DNA of 64,000 bases from Cristatella mucedo. Lineage: Eukaryota; Bryozoa; Phylactolaemata; Cristatellidae. The DNA lies in NCBI GenBank assembly GCA_009760855.2, contig WPIO01000008.1, positions 5,302,001 to 5,366,000 on the forward strand, in the 5' to 3' direction. A program made the position numbers and the translations under genes. A model generated the notes under the pieces. That model had not been told where the DNA came from. It made no database searches and saw only the letters and a list, made by a program, of their open reading frames with translations. Position 1 is the first letter of the stretch. Each line of letters begins with the position of its first letter. Shown here in pieces: positions 32,541 to 64,000 of this stretch.

Positions 32541-32664
32541 TGCTTTGGCCCAGGGGTGAGGGGCTCGCCTTGAACGACAAAGGTCGTAAGCTCGAGCCCT
32601 ATGGTATATGTAAAGCACACAGATAGTGATTAAGGTCTCTCAAGGCGCTATACAAATGAATTAT
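32541..32664 (+). mobile_element. SINE S2 copy
   Basis: A box TTGGCCCAGGGGTGAGG, B box GTCGTAAGCTCGAGCCC, and a LINE-like tail AAGCACACAGATAGTGATTA ... GGCGCTATACAAATG. Confidence 0.75.
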
Positions 32665-33453
32665 TTGCTTGTCGTGCGCGCGCGGCAATCGCTGCCATCA
32701 CCGCTAACCCTACGACCTGTAGGGCCCAGTACCGGCTCTACCCGGAAGTGGACGCAGGCGATCAGAGCGCCCTCTGCTGTCAAAAAGGGAGTTAAGTGAG
32801 CCCAACGACACACTCATCTAACACAAAATGCCCAAATTTACTTTTTGTAATGTTAATAAAAGGTATTTTGCCCACTCTTGTCAGATGATACGAGCCGTAG
32901 CAGCTACACTAATCCTGTGCCCCTCTCTCATGTGGGAGGTATTTTTGTACAATCGCCGTATGAACGAGGTACTTTACCGACGGTAGGTTTGTAAACGGCT
33001 TCGGCGCTGCTGGTCCAGTAGGCAATGGAGTAATGACGTGAAAGCGTAGATCCGTTTATGTGGATTAATGAAATTCATTCTTTACATAAGTATACTGAGT
33101 GGGTGTACCGCGAGTGACGCTTACCGGGTGGGGGGTTGGGACCGAGTGGCTTGAATTCTTTCGGTTCTAGTTACTAGCCCTCTGACATATCGCGGCTCGA
33201 ATAGGATAAGTTACGCTGAAATTGGATTGTTATCGCATGAATTGTGGAGTAAATAGCTCACTCCGAGTGACGTTTTTTTCCAACTCTCCGCTGGCCGCGG
33301 GAGATATCGTACTGCACTCGTTTTGGTCGAAATGTGTCTGCGTGCGTGCGTGCGTGTGGGTGCGTGCGTGTGTGTGCGTGCGTGTGTGTGTGTGTGGGTG
33401 CGTGTGTCTGTGTATGTGGGTGCACGCGTGGGTGGGTGGGTGCATGTGTGTGT

Positions 33454-33539
<86 letters not shown>

Positions 33540-34700
33540 GTGTGTGCGCGCGCGAGCGTGTGCGCGTGTGCGCGCTCGTTCGCGCTTGGAGGTCGCGTAA
33601 TTTAGACCGATACCCCACCCCAAGACCTCTGCATCTGTGAGTTTAAGTGCCTTGTCATCCGAGATTTGCGCTGGATGTGATAGCAGTTTGGCAATGCCGG
33701 TCTCACTGTATTTTTAGAAGCTCAGTCTCATCGAGTTAGGCTGCACGCTCGCCCGGTCCGTTATTCTACCCAAACCCAATGTCTGCATTGATTTGCAGTG
33801 CCTTCGCGCTGCTATTAGCATGCTAGCAGTTTTATAGCCACTGTTACTGGGTGCATCGATCCTCAGTGTGCGATATCTTCCAATTTTCGCGTGCTTACGA
33901 ATAGCTGTCAGCTCTGTGCCTTCGGTTCCAGTGACCTAACGAACATCTCGCTCGCTACCACCAAAAGGACCCTTCAGGCAGTTACCACCGCGAAGAAGAA
34001 GAAAATTGCATCAGTTGGCTCGGAGCAGCTAAGGGACCGGCAGGCGATAGTCGTCGTAATCTGAGCGTGAGTAGGCAGCGAGAGCTGAGGATTCCTCCGA
34101 GGGCTGCACTCCTAATGCCACCCAATCGGTCCACGTCAGTCCCGATCGGCTGGTTTCTCGTCGCCCACACTTTCTATCTACAGTACGCGATTTCTCAGTG
34201 AGTCCGATGTGGTCCGATAGCCAGCCTTGTCTTGTGCGGCCAGGGTCGGCACGGGAGTCTGTCTGGCTGTGTCTGCTTTGAGACAGACCCAGCTGCCTAA
34301 AGGCAACTATCGTCTTAACCGTCCAATCCTGATCTGGCTAGCTTCGCGTGGTCTTAAATCGCTAGGCAGTGAGATGCCGCCATGTGAAGCAGGCATTTTC
34401 TTTTTACGGTTCTTGCCAGTCTGCTTTGCTCGGCTGCCGTAGTGCTGCGCAGGCCGTGGCTTTCATGGCTGTTTCGTTTTCTTAAGATGGCCTTTTCTCG
34501 CTGTGTGCACTCGCATTCAGTGAGCTCCACTGCGCTAGCAGGCGAACTCCAACCCAAAGCAGAGCGACCCCACTCTGCTTTGTGTCAATCTTCTGCTTTG
34601 GCCTTCGAGCTGCAGTTGTGCTGTCGGTCTGCATTGCCTTTTGCCGGCCGGTCGCTGCCTAGTTAGCATCTCAAGTGGTTCGTTTGCACCCGTGTCACTC
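32665..34700. other. Region upstream of the ELAV-like start codon
   Basis: Apart from the (TG)n array no repeat family or exon was identified. Promoter and 5' UTR exons of the ELAV-like gene probably fall here or just before 34753, but I cannot place them. Confidence 0.4.
33337..33560. repeat. (TG)n microsatellite, about 220 bp
   Basis: Pure TG at roughly 33460-33533 with degenerate GTGC/GGTG flanks; alternating purine-pyrimidine, a Z-DNA-prone sequence. Confidence 0.97.
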
Positions 34701-34781
34701 GCAGGCTTAGGAGAGGCCTAGAGGTCTCGTGGACGACACGTTTTTTTGGCAGCTGAAGAAGTGCATGCTTGTGGGTTGAAC

Positions 34782-55528
<20,747 letters not shown>

Positions 55529-56256
55529 GGGGCTTACATCTCGAGCGCGCCAGCGTGCTCGCGACTATGTAACGTTCGCTGCTGCCTTGCTAGGCAAGGA
55601 CGGCATTTTATTTCGCATTTTGGCACATCAGCTCGTGGCCGGCCGAAGCACCTTCTGACTTGTGTGATCAGGCAGCATACTGCCATCGAGGTGACTGCAG
55701 CCGCCCCTCCACTGCTGCTTAGCTGTCAGCGCCATTGGCTGCCGATGTGCCGTAGGCATTGTTGACTAGTGCCTGGTGTATTTTTCGTACAATATATACG
55801 TATATTTTACAAGGTCTGCGTGCCTTTGTCACACGTGCAATATGAGAATGCAGGAAACATATCATGGAGAACCCAGAGTTTGCCTTAGTGCCAACCCTGT
55901 TGGGACAGCAGTAAGACATAGACCTGCGGTCTATTCTGGAAGGCAGTGACTCATGCGTGTGCAGATTTATCGCTAGCTCATTTCTTGGTTACTAAGCGTC
56001 TGAGGAGGCTTGTTCATTCTGAGCAGAGATTTGTCAGCTGATTAAACACGGGCAGCTTGCTGTGCCGGATGCCAGTACAGCAAACAGTTGAATATGGCTC
56101 CTAGAGTGCTGCAGTGATTCGTGACTACACTACTGTTAACTTTTCGGCTTTTTCCATTATGACACAAGAGACACTCCCTGGGGTACGGCTTGGCGGCCAT
56201 AATCGTGTGATTGTCATTTAGGCGAACGCTGTCGAAGAAGCGTTGTGCTTCTCGAA

Positions 56257-56293
56257 GGTTTTGCATTCTGGCCTAGGGCCAGAATGCAAAACC
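56257..56293. repeat. Perfect 17-bp inverted repeat with 3-nt centre
   Basis: GGTTTTGCATTCTGGCC at 56257-56273 and its exact reverse complement at 56277-56293. Confidence 0.92.
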
Positions 56294-57417
56294 GTCTTTA
56301 GGTACCCCCCTTTGTTCGGGAACTGCTGAAGGGGGGGGGGGTTGAAAATACTCAAATTTATTCAGACATGCGAATCCCACGTTCGGCAAGGAATGTCGAT
56401 GAATAAGCTTCAGGATCAGCAACTTGTCTGGCGTCGGCGATACCCACACATACAAATGATGAAGGCGGTGGTTGAGCGGGATTTGGAGCCGTAAGACGAG
56501 CGCGTGACTTTACCTCGTCACGTTCGCTTTTTTCAAGCGTACTATTTATTTCGTTAGCTCTGGTTTCTCCCCTCCCCCATTTGTATACCCGTGCAACATC
56601 AATTGCATTATTACCCTACGTGCCCCGCGGTTTAAAATGTTCGGCTCGCTGTGAGAAATCCAGCGCTCGCCTGAGTTGAGTCAGCGTCGTATGATGGATG
56701 GCCAGGTCTCAGAGCAGTGGTCTGTCGCTGCGAAGTTCTGGCGGGGCTATTCCCGATGATCTCTCCCTGTTCCTGATATATCCAGCCCCTCTCAGACAAT
56801 GTATTCCCGCAACGTCGGATGTTATTTTCATACTGACAATATTTAAGTGTATTAATCATTCAACGTCGCAAGTAAGTGATTGAGTAAGAGCAAAGCGGGC
56901 ACGTGAGTTAGCTTATTGCACGTGTGATTAGGATCGACTGCACCGTATCTAGGAGAGCGTGGAGTTTTTCGCCGGAATGCAAGTGACGAGCTTAAAGGAT
57001 GCGGTTAGCCTCGGTATGTGTCAGTGGCAGAGGCCAGCTTTAGATGATGGAACAGAGCTCGCATTAAAGCTCTTTCCTCTTTGAACCGCGGCCAGGACTC
57101 AGATTAACAAGCAAGAATTTTTTTGCCAGAACATTAGAGAGTCGCTGATGCGTGACCTAAAATGTTAATGCCCAATGGAAGCAATTTCTTTTTCTTAATC
57201 GAAAATAAGTCAGATCCTAGCGATCCTGGCTGCTATCTAGCTGACAATTTTTCTAGCTTCTTTGGCAGCACGACTCGGAGAATCATATTTCACTTTTCCG
57301 GTAGCATCTTTCGTTAACGAGTCTTCAACCTCCGCTCTTTCCTCTACCTCAATTTCCAACTTGAAGCCTGTCCCAATCACGCTGTTCTCGAAGTGATCTT
57401 CAGCCTAAGAAGACTAA

Positions 57418-57478
57418 AACAATAATAACAATGCATTCAGAGAACTGAACTATTTTCTAGGCACTATACAAATTTTAG
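57418..57478 (-). mobile_element. LINE/SINE 3'-tail remnant
   Basis: AATAATAACAATGCATTCAG, then CTATTTTCTAGGCACTATAC: complement of the tail type. Confidence 0.55.
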
Positions 57479-58840
57479 TTACTATTACTACTAGAAATAA
57501 TATTTAGGCCTTTTATATAGTCCTCCAAAGAGAGATTGATCTCTTATACAGAAGTTTTGAAACTCGCTGCACGGGAATCAATACTCAAGGGCTAGTGACA
57601 TACACGATATCAAGCGCATGCAACAGCAAGCAAGTTAGTGTCGTGTGTCGCAAGCGTGGCAGCTCCATTTTTCGCTCTTAACTAACAGCCCGAACTTATC
57701 GACGAACGTACCAGCCTCGTATAGCGCCCATATGGGCCCACTGGTTCCACGAATACGCAGCCGCTCCGTGCCTAACCAGCTGTCTGTCTGTCTGTCGGGA
57801 TTACGATCGCACTTGACCTACTGCGATTCCGCGAGGACAGAAAACTGCGCGAAAATCACCATGCGGTTATTCAACGAAAGTGGCTTATTAAATGGAAGCT
57901 GCATATCAAACGGAAGGCCGGTGCCGAGGAACGGCGGCGTCTAAACGCCGTCAACGCGCCCCTCGAATGCGAGAGGAAATGGCTCCGGGAACAGTCGCTT
58001 GCTCGCTAGCCTCACACGTCCCAGCGTAACGCACTGGGTCTCGCAAGAGTACAAGTACAAGTCACTAGAGTACCTTGGAGTACATGAAAACATTCGCATT
58101 CTTTTCCACAAAACGCTCCACCAATTAGGAATCGCAGCAGCAATAAATCGCAGTACGCTTTGAGGAAGCTGAATGGTATGCAGGCTTGTGTATAGCAACG
58201 GCGAAAACATTCCTCTGTGCCTGAAGCTCTTGCTGAACTCTCTTGAGATATTGTTAGCTTTCTCAATAAGTGAGCAAAAGCATTTTTTGTTCAAGATTCG
58301 CTATTAGAATTTAGACGCTCGCTCGACAAGGCTGCGTCTTATTAGCGTGCAGCGTTTTGAGCTAAAAGCGTTCTGAAAGCATGCCTATATATAAAAAGAC
58401 GTAAGAGCAGAATAGCGAGTTCAACCTTCAGGTGATCTAATGAGCTTTTTAAAAGCAAGTTAGAATTTTCTGCGTATGCAAGAACATTTTCTAGTTATTA
58501 AGTTCTCAGTTTTTGTGAGAGAAAATAAGCAGTTGATTTATTTCACATTCAATATAAAAAATGAAAAGGATTCGTGGAGACACTGCCTTGCAGGCACGGA
58601 TTCAGTAGCGTTAGCGCTACGAGAGACACCAGGCGCGTTCAATTAGCTAGATATATATATATATATACATTTATATGTATATATACCTACTAATTAAAGC
58701 GAGAAAGCCCACCCGTCCCTCCATCGCGAGGCAAGATGGCGACCAGTACTTCCGTGAGTGACACGTAATAGACGTGTAATTTTGCTATTACTCAGCAGAG
58801 TGAGTCCACAGGCTGAGCTCTAGTGTATATACTAGATGTA

Positions 58841-58940
58841 TAATTCGTTTGGACAGCGCCCTATGAGAACTTTATCTTTATCCAGACGCTTCACATAGTT
58901 TCACATAGGGCTCGAGCCCACGACCTCGGCGTCGAATGCC
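58841..58940 (-). mobile_element. SINE S2, partial copy
   Basis: Minus strand shows the B box GTCGTGGGCTCGAGCCC and a LINE-like tail with TCTCATAGGGCGCTGTCC. A plus-strand LINE begins where it stops. Confidence 0.65.
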
Positions 58941-59612
58941 AAAATTCGGGCTTGCATAGATAGGCATACCACATTTAAATTGGTCCAAGCATTTTTGATA
59001 TCCCGTTTCGACTTCTGTAACTCACTACTTGCTGGTCTACTGGTCGGTGCACTCAGGCGCAGACAGTGAGTGAAAATATTCAAAACTCTGCAGCTTCGGC
59101 TCGTCTGTTGCGAGCAGCGAAGCGGCCACATCTCACCACTGGCCAGCACTGGCTTCCCTTCAGTATCAAATTTAGGGCCTGTCATTTACTTTTAGGTCGC
59201 TCCATTCTCTGGCGACGGCGAACCTATCAGACTACTCCACAATCGTAAAATCAATTGCTCTGACCCAAATCGCTAAGCCATACCTCGTACGAACCTCAAA
59301 ACCGTTGGAGACCGCGCCTTTAGTTCTTATGCTCCCAAGGCCTGAAACACACTACCGACGCACGTCACAACGTCCCTTGACATGACGCCATTTAAAAAGA
59401 AGCTTAAATGCAACTGTCTACGGCAGTTTGGTGGGTCGTTGTGATTCGTTCTTCGTGCTTTCCTGCTTGCACTATGCTCGCTGCTCGAGGATGTTCCCAT
59501 TAATCGTTTATGGTAATGGTAATGCTTTCTATGCAGCGTCTGTAAAGTGCCTAGAAAGAGATTCAGTTGTCAGATGGCGCTATACAAATTTTAATATTAT
59601 TCTTATTATACT
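58941..59612 (+). mobile_element. LINE family 1 fragment, divergent
   Basis: Matches the element from the LDKDTTSKLVHAF block to the 3' stem-loop; frames are broken. Tail GGCGCTATACAAATTTT then ATTATTC, the alternative subfamily end also seen at 6427 and 17252. Confidence 0.82.
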
Positions 59613-59718
59613 AGTATCAAATGCAATGACCTTGACCTCTGTCGTCAAAGATGAGCACCTAAGCCACTGGGACCAAACCAGGGCTAGGATTAGCTTCGTA
59701 ATGTGGAGCAACCGGAGA

Positions 59719-59755
59719 CATCCGGCCCATCGCTCAGTGAGCGATGGGCCGGATG
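59719..59755. repeat. Perfect 18-bp palindrome with 1-nt centre, extended by a further 5-bp stem
   Basis: Arms 59719-59736 and 59738-59755 are exact complements. CGGAG (59713-59717) and CTCCG (59758-59762) continue the stem past a small asymmetric bulge. Confidence 0.92.
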
Positions 59756-60289
59756 AGCTCCGTAGTGAGGAGGACCAACCGGCGGATCTCTGCGGGGCGT
59801 CACCGTCACCCGAGGCTGGCCGACTGGCCGGCTGGCTGGGAGATCCGGCGCTCAAAGCGAGCGTTGCAAGCGTCGTGAACGAGCTCGCCGTCCCGCGGCA
59901 GGCGAACTGATGGCCACCGCCGCCACCGCTCGTCCAGGAAGGCCTGCGATGCCTCACCGAAAACCCCCGACCGGAGCTCGCCTCCGGCCCGCCGCCCGCC
60001 CCAGCCCTCTGCGGAGGTGAGCTGCCAGCGAGCGTAGGGGCCGACGCTCGCTCGCGGGCCGCGCCTCCCGGAGGTCGTCTGCTGAAGGCCGGAGCGGAAC
60101 TGGCGCCGCCCAGCTGCTGTGGCCTGCAGCGAGCGCTCGTCGCATTCGTCGACGCCTTCCTTGGGGTGGCGCGGCAGTTCGGGCCGGAGGTCAAAGGAGA
60201 CATCTCCGTCTTCGCGAGAGACCGCCGCCGACCGGCAGCCCTGCAGCGGAGCCCACCGGCAGACCTGCGGAGGAGCCGACCGAGTGAGC

Positions 60290-60424
60290 ATGGGTGCACA
60301 GGGCAGCAAAGGCTCAATGGCCAGCATGGCCGCGTTCGCTCCCGAGGAGCAGCAGAAAATCGAGGCGCTCTTCAGGGGCCTCGTCCTAAACGAAGGCGAC
60401 AAGTTCTCAGAGAAGAAGCTGCAG
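60290..60424 (+). CDS. MEAK7: First coding exon of a MEAK7/TLDC1-like gene (probable)
   Basis: Encodes 45 residues beginning MGAQGSKGSMASM and ending FSEKKLQ, then a GTGAGC donor at phase 0. MG at the start with Ser/Lys following suits N-myristoylation, which is known for MEAK7 (TLDc-domain, lysosome-associated, mTOR signalling). The F.PEEQ..I..LF..L pattern (FAPEEQQKIEALFRGL) and the position of the following K.LQ resemble the MEAK7 N-terminus as I remember it. The frame stays open upstream to 60119, but MGAQ is the more plausible start. Later exons, including the TLDc domain, are not in the window. EF-hand or other myristoylated proteins are alternatives. Confidence 0.55.
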
Positions 60425-61902
60425 GTGAGCTGCCAGAGGCCGACTGAGGCGCTAGGACGCCGGCGCCGCCGTCGCTCTCGGCCCTCCCCCACCCGTCCTG
60501 CCGCCTCAACCTATCTCCCCCCTCTCTCTCTCTCTCTTCCTCTCTCACCCCGTCGCCCTCGGCCCTCTGCCCCTGCACTTCGCTCGCCAGCCCCTCTGCG
60601 GCCTCTCTCGCCGAGGTAGGTCGCCTGAGTGCGGCCGGGTGGCCGCTCGGCGAGCTCTCGCTGCCGGCCGCTTCTGCTGCTGCTGAGGCGTCCACGTGTT
60701 TGTTCGAAGCCGCCCTGCCCTGCCGCCGCCGCTGCTGCTATAGCTCCGGCTGCTGTGGCCGCGACTGCCGCTACTGCTCCGATGGCGGCTGCTGCTATTG
60801 CGGCTGCTACTGCGTCTGCGTCGGCTCGGCGCAGGTGGTGGCCGCATGCATCGCCCTGCAGACAGACACGATCTCGTGCCGCCGTCGAGCGGTCTCGCTG
60901 GCCCCTACACCTCCTCGCTGCACGCTCGAGAAGCCGCTGGCTCCAACGCTGCCGAGGGCAGCGATTTCGCTCAGCGCGCTCGTTCTGAGTCGCCGGCGGC
61001 TTACGCTCGTGCCCCCCAGGAGCGACCGGCGATCGCCAGCCGCTGTGGCGGCCGTGACGCGAGCGCGCTCATCGAGCGACGGCTGCCCCGTCTCAAAGGG
61101 CGTGGCGACCTCGTTTTCCCCTTGATCGTCGGACCCGGTTCACTACGGTAGCCATCCCCCGAAAGAGAATATGCCGGACCCAATACACCCGCTATACCCG
61201 AGCGTCGAGTCTCGGGGCGCCACGTGAGCGAGCGTGCGCTCGGGCGATGGGTGGAACCGTGGTGAACTGGCTCCGCCAACAGCCGCTGGTGTGAGCCGCG
61301 GCGCCGCGCCGCTCGGTACCAGCCGCGAAGGCTGAAATCTGAAGCCAGTTGTGACCAGCGCCAGCTCCAGTCATTGTGTGGGTCGCCGAAACGGGAGCAC
61401 CGCCCGCCCGCCCGAGGAGGCGGCGGCAGACGGGAGGCCGCTGCGGACGCGTCAACGACTGCGGTCGAGCTCGGCGTTTCACTCGTCTGCTGACGCTCGG
61501 CGACACCGAGAGAGACGATAAGAGAGTTCCATGCGCCTCCGAGAGACCTCGAAGCGGTGCAGCGCATGCCGGCCGCGCCAGCTCAGTAGCAGCCGGATGT
61601 TAGGAGGGCGGTGGCGAGCGTCCTACCGTCTCTCGGGCGCCGTGAAGTGCACTGCCAGTGTGGCCGAGCCGGCAGCCGGGCTCGAGCTCCACTCAGAGAC
61701 AGCGCCGCAGCACCTGCTGGTAGCCGTAGCGTCGCGAACAAGTTTCCGAGCTAGCGTCTCGATCGGTCGGCCGCGAGCGCTCTGGTAGGGGCTCGTAAAG
61801 CCGATGGCCGCTGCGCTGGTACGACCGCCACCGCTGGCTGCTGCTGCTGCTGCTGCCGTCGCCGCCCGAAAGCCCGCTTCTACGTGCTCTCCGGTCAGTC
61901 TG

Positions 61903-61934
61903 ACCGGGACCGCGCCTGAGGGCGCAGTCCCGGT
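61903..61934. repeat. 14-bp inverted repeat, one mismatch, 4-nt loop
   Basis: ACCGGGACCGCGCC pairs with GGCGCAGTCCCGGT except at one position; loop TGAG. Confidence 0.85.
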
Positions 61935-62457
61935 AGCCGCACGCTTGCCCGTCTTTATTACGGATTAACGACGCTCTCGCTCTCGCTCGGCCACGTGGCA
62001 TCGTCGGAGTATCGCTGCTTTCGGTAGCGGCGGGTGAGCCGGCGCCGCTTCGAGCGAACGAGCCCTCCTCCTCAGAGGAGGAGCAGCTGGCTCGGTGCCC
62101 TTCGCTGGGTCTAGTCGGCCGGCTTAGCGGAGCTGATGCGAAGAGAGGCTTGCAGCCTCTGGGTATTAACCCAGTGACGAGGCTGTCGAAGTTAAATGAC
62201 CCGGACGTGCGGATCGAGCGCTGCAGCAGGCCTAATTCCCTAAATCTGCGCAGTAGCGTGGCTCATTGCTCCCTTAGTGCACGCTAGAAATCCAGAGCTC
62301 GAGTAGTTACGCTAGAGCTACAAAGATCAAATAGAGGTCGTCTGACGTTCCCCGCTCGCGAGGCAATAATGTCGCCTGTGTGTCGCATGGGTCGTGGCTC
62401 AGCTGACCCCTGCGTTCGGCCGGGCTGGCTGTCATGGTGCGCGTGCGTCGACCGGCA

Positions 62458-62575
62458 TTAATAATAATAATGCACTTGATAAAGCGCCCTCAGAGAACTC
62501 AATCTCTCTCTAGGCGCTTTACATTTGCTGCAAATTTGCTGCATGGTTAGGGGTGACGTGCACAGGGTGGCTTTT
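62458..62575 (-). mobile_element. LINE family 1 extreme 3' end
   Basis: (ATT)n complement, intact stem-loop complement and about 50 bp of 3' UTR, with a small TTTGCTGCAAA duplication. Confidence 0.85.
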
Positions 62576-62866
62576 GTGGCGGCAGCGGTTCGCAGCGTCT
62601 CGTTGCTGCCGCTCGCTGAGAAGCAAGAGGAGCCGACGGCGCCTCGGCGAGCCCCCACAACGAGCAGCCTCGCTTCGAGCTGGCGGTGCTACATTCGCTC
62701 GCGACGCTCGATGCTTGATTGGTGGGAGCTGCGGCGCTCGCTGGGCAGACCGCCGGCAATGTGCGAAAGCGGCAGTGGATTTTCCTGCGAACTCGTAAGG
62801 CGAACGGCAAGGCGTCCAGCCACTGCCCTCGTTAAGTCACGAAAAAGAGCCCGCACCGCGGCCGCT

Positions 62867-63579
62867 GACCGCTCTGGCTGGCTGACCGCTCTGGCTGGCT
62901 GACCGCTCTGGCTGGCTGACCGCTCTGGCTGGCTGACCGCTCTGGCTGGCTGACCGCTCTGGCTGGCTGACCGCTCTGGCTGGCTGACCGCTCTGGCTGG
63001 CTGACCGCTCTGGCTGGCTGACCGCTCTGGCTGGCTGACCGCTCTGGCTGGCTGACCGCTCTGGCTGGCTGACCGCTCTGGCTGGCTGACCGCTCTGGCT
63101 GGCTGACCGCTCTGGCTGGCTGACCGCTCTGGCTGGCTGACCGCTCTGGCTGGCTGACCGCTCTGGCTGGCTGACCGCTCTGGCTGGCTGACCGCTCTGG
63201 CTGGCTGACCGCTCTGGCTGGCTGACCGCTCTGGCTGGCTGACCGCTCTGGCTGGCTGACCGCTCTGGCTGGCTGACCGCTCTGGCTGGCTGACCGCTCT
63301 GGCTGGCTGACCGCTCTGGCTGGCTGACCGCTCTGGCTGGCTGACCGCTCTGGCTGGCTGACCGCTCTGGCTGGCTGACCGCTCTGGCTGGCTGACCGCT
63401 CTGGCTGGCTGACCGCTCTGGCTGGCTGACCGCTCTGGCTGGCTGACCGCTCTGGCTGGCTGACCGCTCTGGCTGGCTGACCGCTCTGGCTGGCTGACCG
63501 CTCTGGCTGGCTGACCGCTCTGGCTGGCTGACCGCTCTGGCTGGCTGACCGCTCTGGCTGGCTGACCGCTCTGGCTGGC
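62867..63579. repeat. 17-bp tandem repeat, about 42 near-perfect copies
   Basis: Unit GACCGCTCTGGCTGGCT repeated without a visible substitution over 713 bp. The period is not a multiple of three and stops arise in every frame, so it is non-coding. Lies in the presumed intron 1 of the MEAK7-like gene. Confidence 0.98.
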
Positions 63580-64000
63580 GGTCGCGGTTTGATCAGCTAT
63601 GGCAGCATTAGAGCAAGATAGGGCGAGAAACGGAAGAAGAAACGGACGGGAACGCCCGCAGTGGGGTGACCCGGTGGCGTGTCGCTAGCAGCAGAAGCAA
63701 ATACCGGAAGAGCGATGTCGTGCCAAGCGGTGAGCTCGTAGACAGTGCTGTCGCGGCGGGAGTGTAGACGTGGCCGAAGTGTCCTCGTCGCTTGAATCCG
63801 CTCCACCGGATGTTGATAGCGGAGGCCGAAGCTTTCGTCTCAGCACGAAAGAGCGCGTTGCTGGCTGGAAATTGCCGGCGACGCAAGAGATGGCGCAGGC
63901 AGCGCCGAGAGCCAATTAGCGACAGACAGCGGCGAAAGCGCGAAGCGAGCGCCCTGGAGTTTAAAAATAAAGTGGGCGGCTAGTTTGTCGCGGGCAGCCG
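63580..64000. other. Unassigned GC-rich sequence after the satellite
   Basis: No exon recognised; basic, low-complexity ORFs on both strands look like chance. Confidence 0.5.

Larger units (their letters stand above)
55529..58840. other. 3' flank of the ELAV-like gene and unassigned intergenic DNA
   Basis: No coding region recognised. Holds a 17-bp perfect palindrome at 56257-56293, a C/G homopolymer near 56330, a LINE tail remnant at 57418-57478 and a short (TA)n at 58650-58684. Confidence 0.5.
59745..62450. promoter_or_regulatory. CpG-rich region around the MEAK7-like first exon
   Basis: A stretch dense in CG dinucleotides and GC-rich triplets surrounds the exon at 60290, unlike the AT-richer flanks. 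It plausibly contains the promoter and 5' UTR, with the start of intron 1 downstream of 60424. No TATA box was identified. Everything between 60425 and 62450 lacks a recognisable exon. Confidence 0.4.

Noticed and set aside
33211..33640. Cys-Val or Thr-His repeat ORFs over the (TG)n array
   Set aside because: Pure microsatellite translation.
57941..58294. 117-codon minus ORF
   Set aside because: No recognised motif, no splice context, and irregular composition; kept as unassigned DNA.
60119..60289. Upstream extension of the MEAK7-like exon to a Met at 60119
   Set aside because: The frame is open but the sequence is Ser/Arg-rich GC translation, and the myristoylation-type MGAQGSK start fits the family better.
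61001..61567. 188-codon minus ORF in the CpG-rich region
   Set aside because: Composition is that of GC-rich random translation and other frames are equally open; no motif.
62867..63579. CRISPR-like array of short repeats
   Set aside because: The units are contiguous with no unique spacers, and the context is a eukaryotic gene.

Overview
This is a window of an animal nuclear genome. Genes are split by phase-consistent GT..AG introns, intergenic and intronic DNA is packed with non-LTR retrotransposons (LINEs), tRNA-derived SINEs and very long dinucleotide microsatellites, and the recognisable proteins are metazoan: a collagen galactosyltransferase, an ELAV/Hu RNA-binding protein and the first exon of a probable MEAK7/TLDc protein. 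No bacterial operon, CRISPR array or organellar sequence is present. The host is most likely an invertebrate; I cannot name the phylum from the sequence alone.

Layout. (1) 404-12605, minus strand: eleven consecutive coding exons of a procollagen galactosyltransferase (COLGALT/GT25) gene, 437 codons joined without a frame break; the gene runs off the left edge before its C-terminal part. (2) 12.6-34.7 kb: no confidently coding gene. It holds GC-rich unassigned DNA with one candidate peptide-precursor terminal exon (16314-16622, minus), giant GA/CT arrays, and a block of LINEs at 17.2-28.5 kb in which a nearly complete element (23084-28516) was interrupted by two younger copies of its own family. 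(3) 34782-55528, plus strand: a complete seven-exon ELAV-like gene (422 residues, three RRMs), with introns carrying degraded LINEs and SINEs. (4) 55.5-59.6 kb: 3' flank, SINE and LINE remnants. (5) 59.7-64 kb: a GC/CpG-rich region with the first coding exon of a MEAK7-like gene (60290-60424, plus) and, inside its presumed first intron, a 42-copy perfect 17-bp tandem array.

Mobile elements. LINE family 1 is L2/CR1-like (APE endonuclease plus reverse transcriptase) and ends in a conserved stem-loop followed by (ATT)n instead of poly(A). Two SINE families have tRNA-like heads; the tail of SINE S2 closely resembles the LINE 3' stem-loop, which suggests that the LINE machinery mobilises it. A second LINE family ends in (ACATT)n. 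Insertion junctions with target-site duplications can be read directly for several copies.

The three genes have unrelated roles (collagen glycosylation in the ER, RNA regulation, lysosome/mTOR-linked signalling), so no functional cluster is implied. All exon calls come from reading frames, splice sites and remembered family features; no alignment was run.
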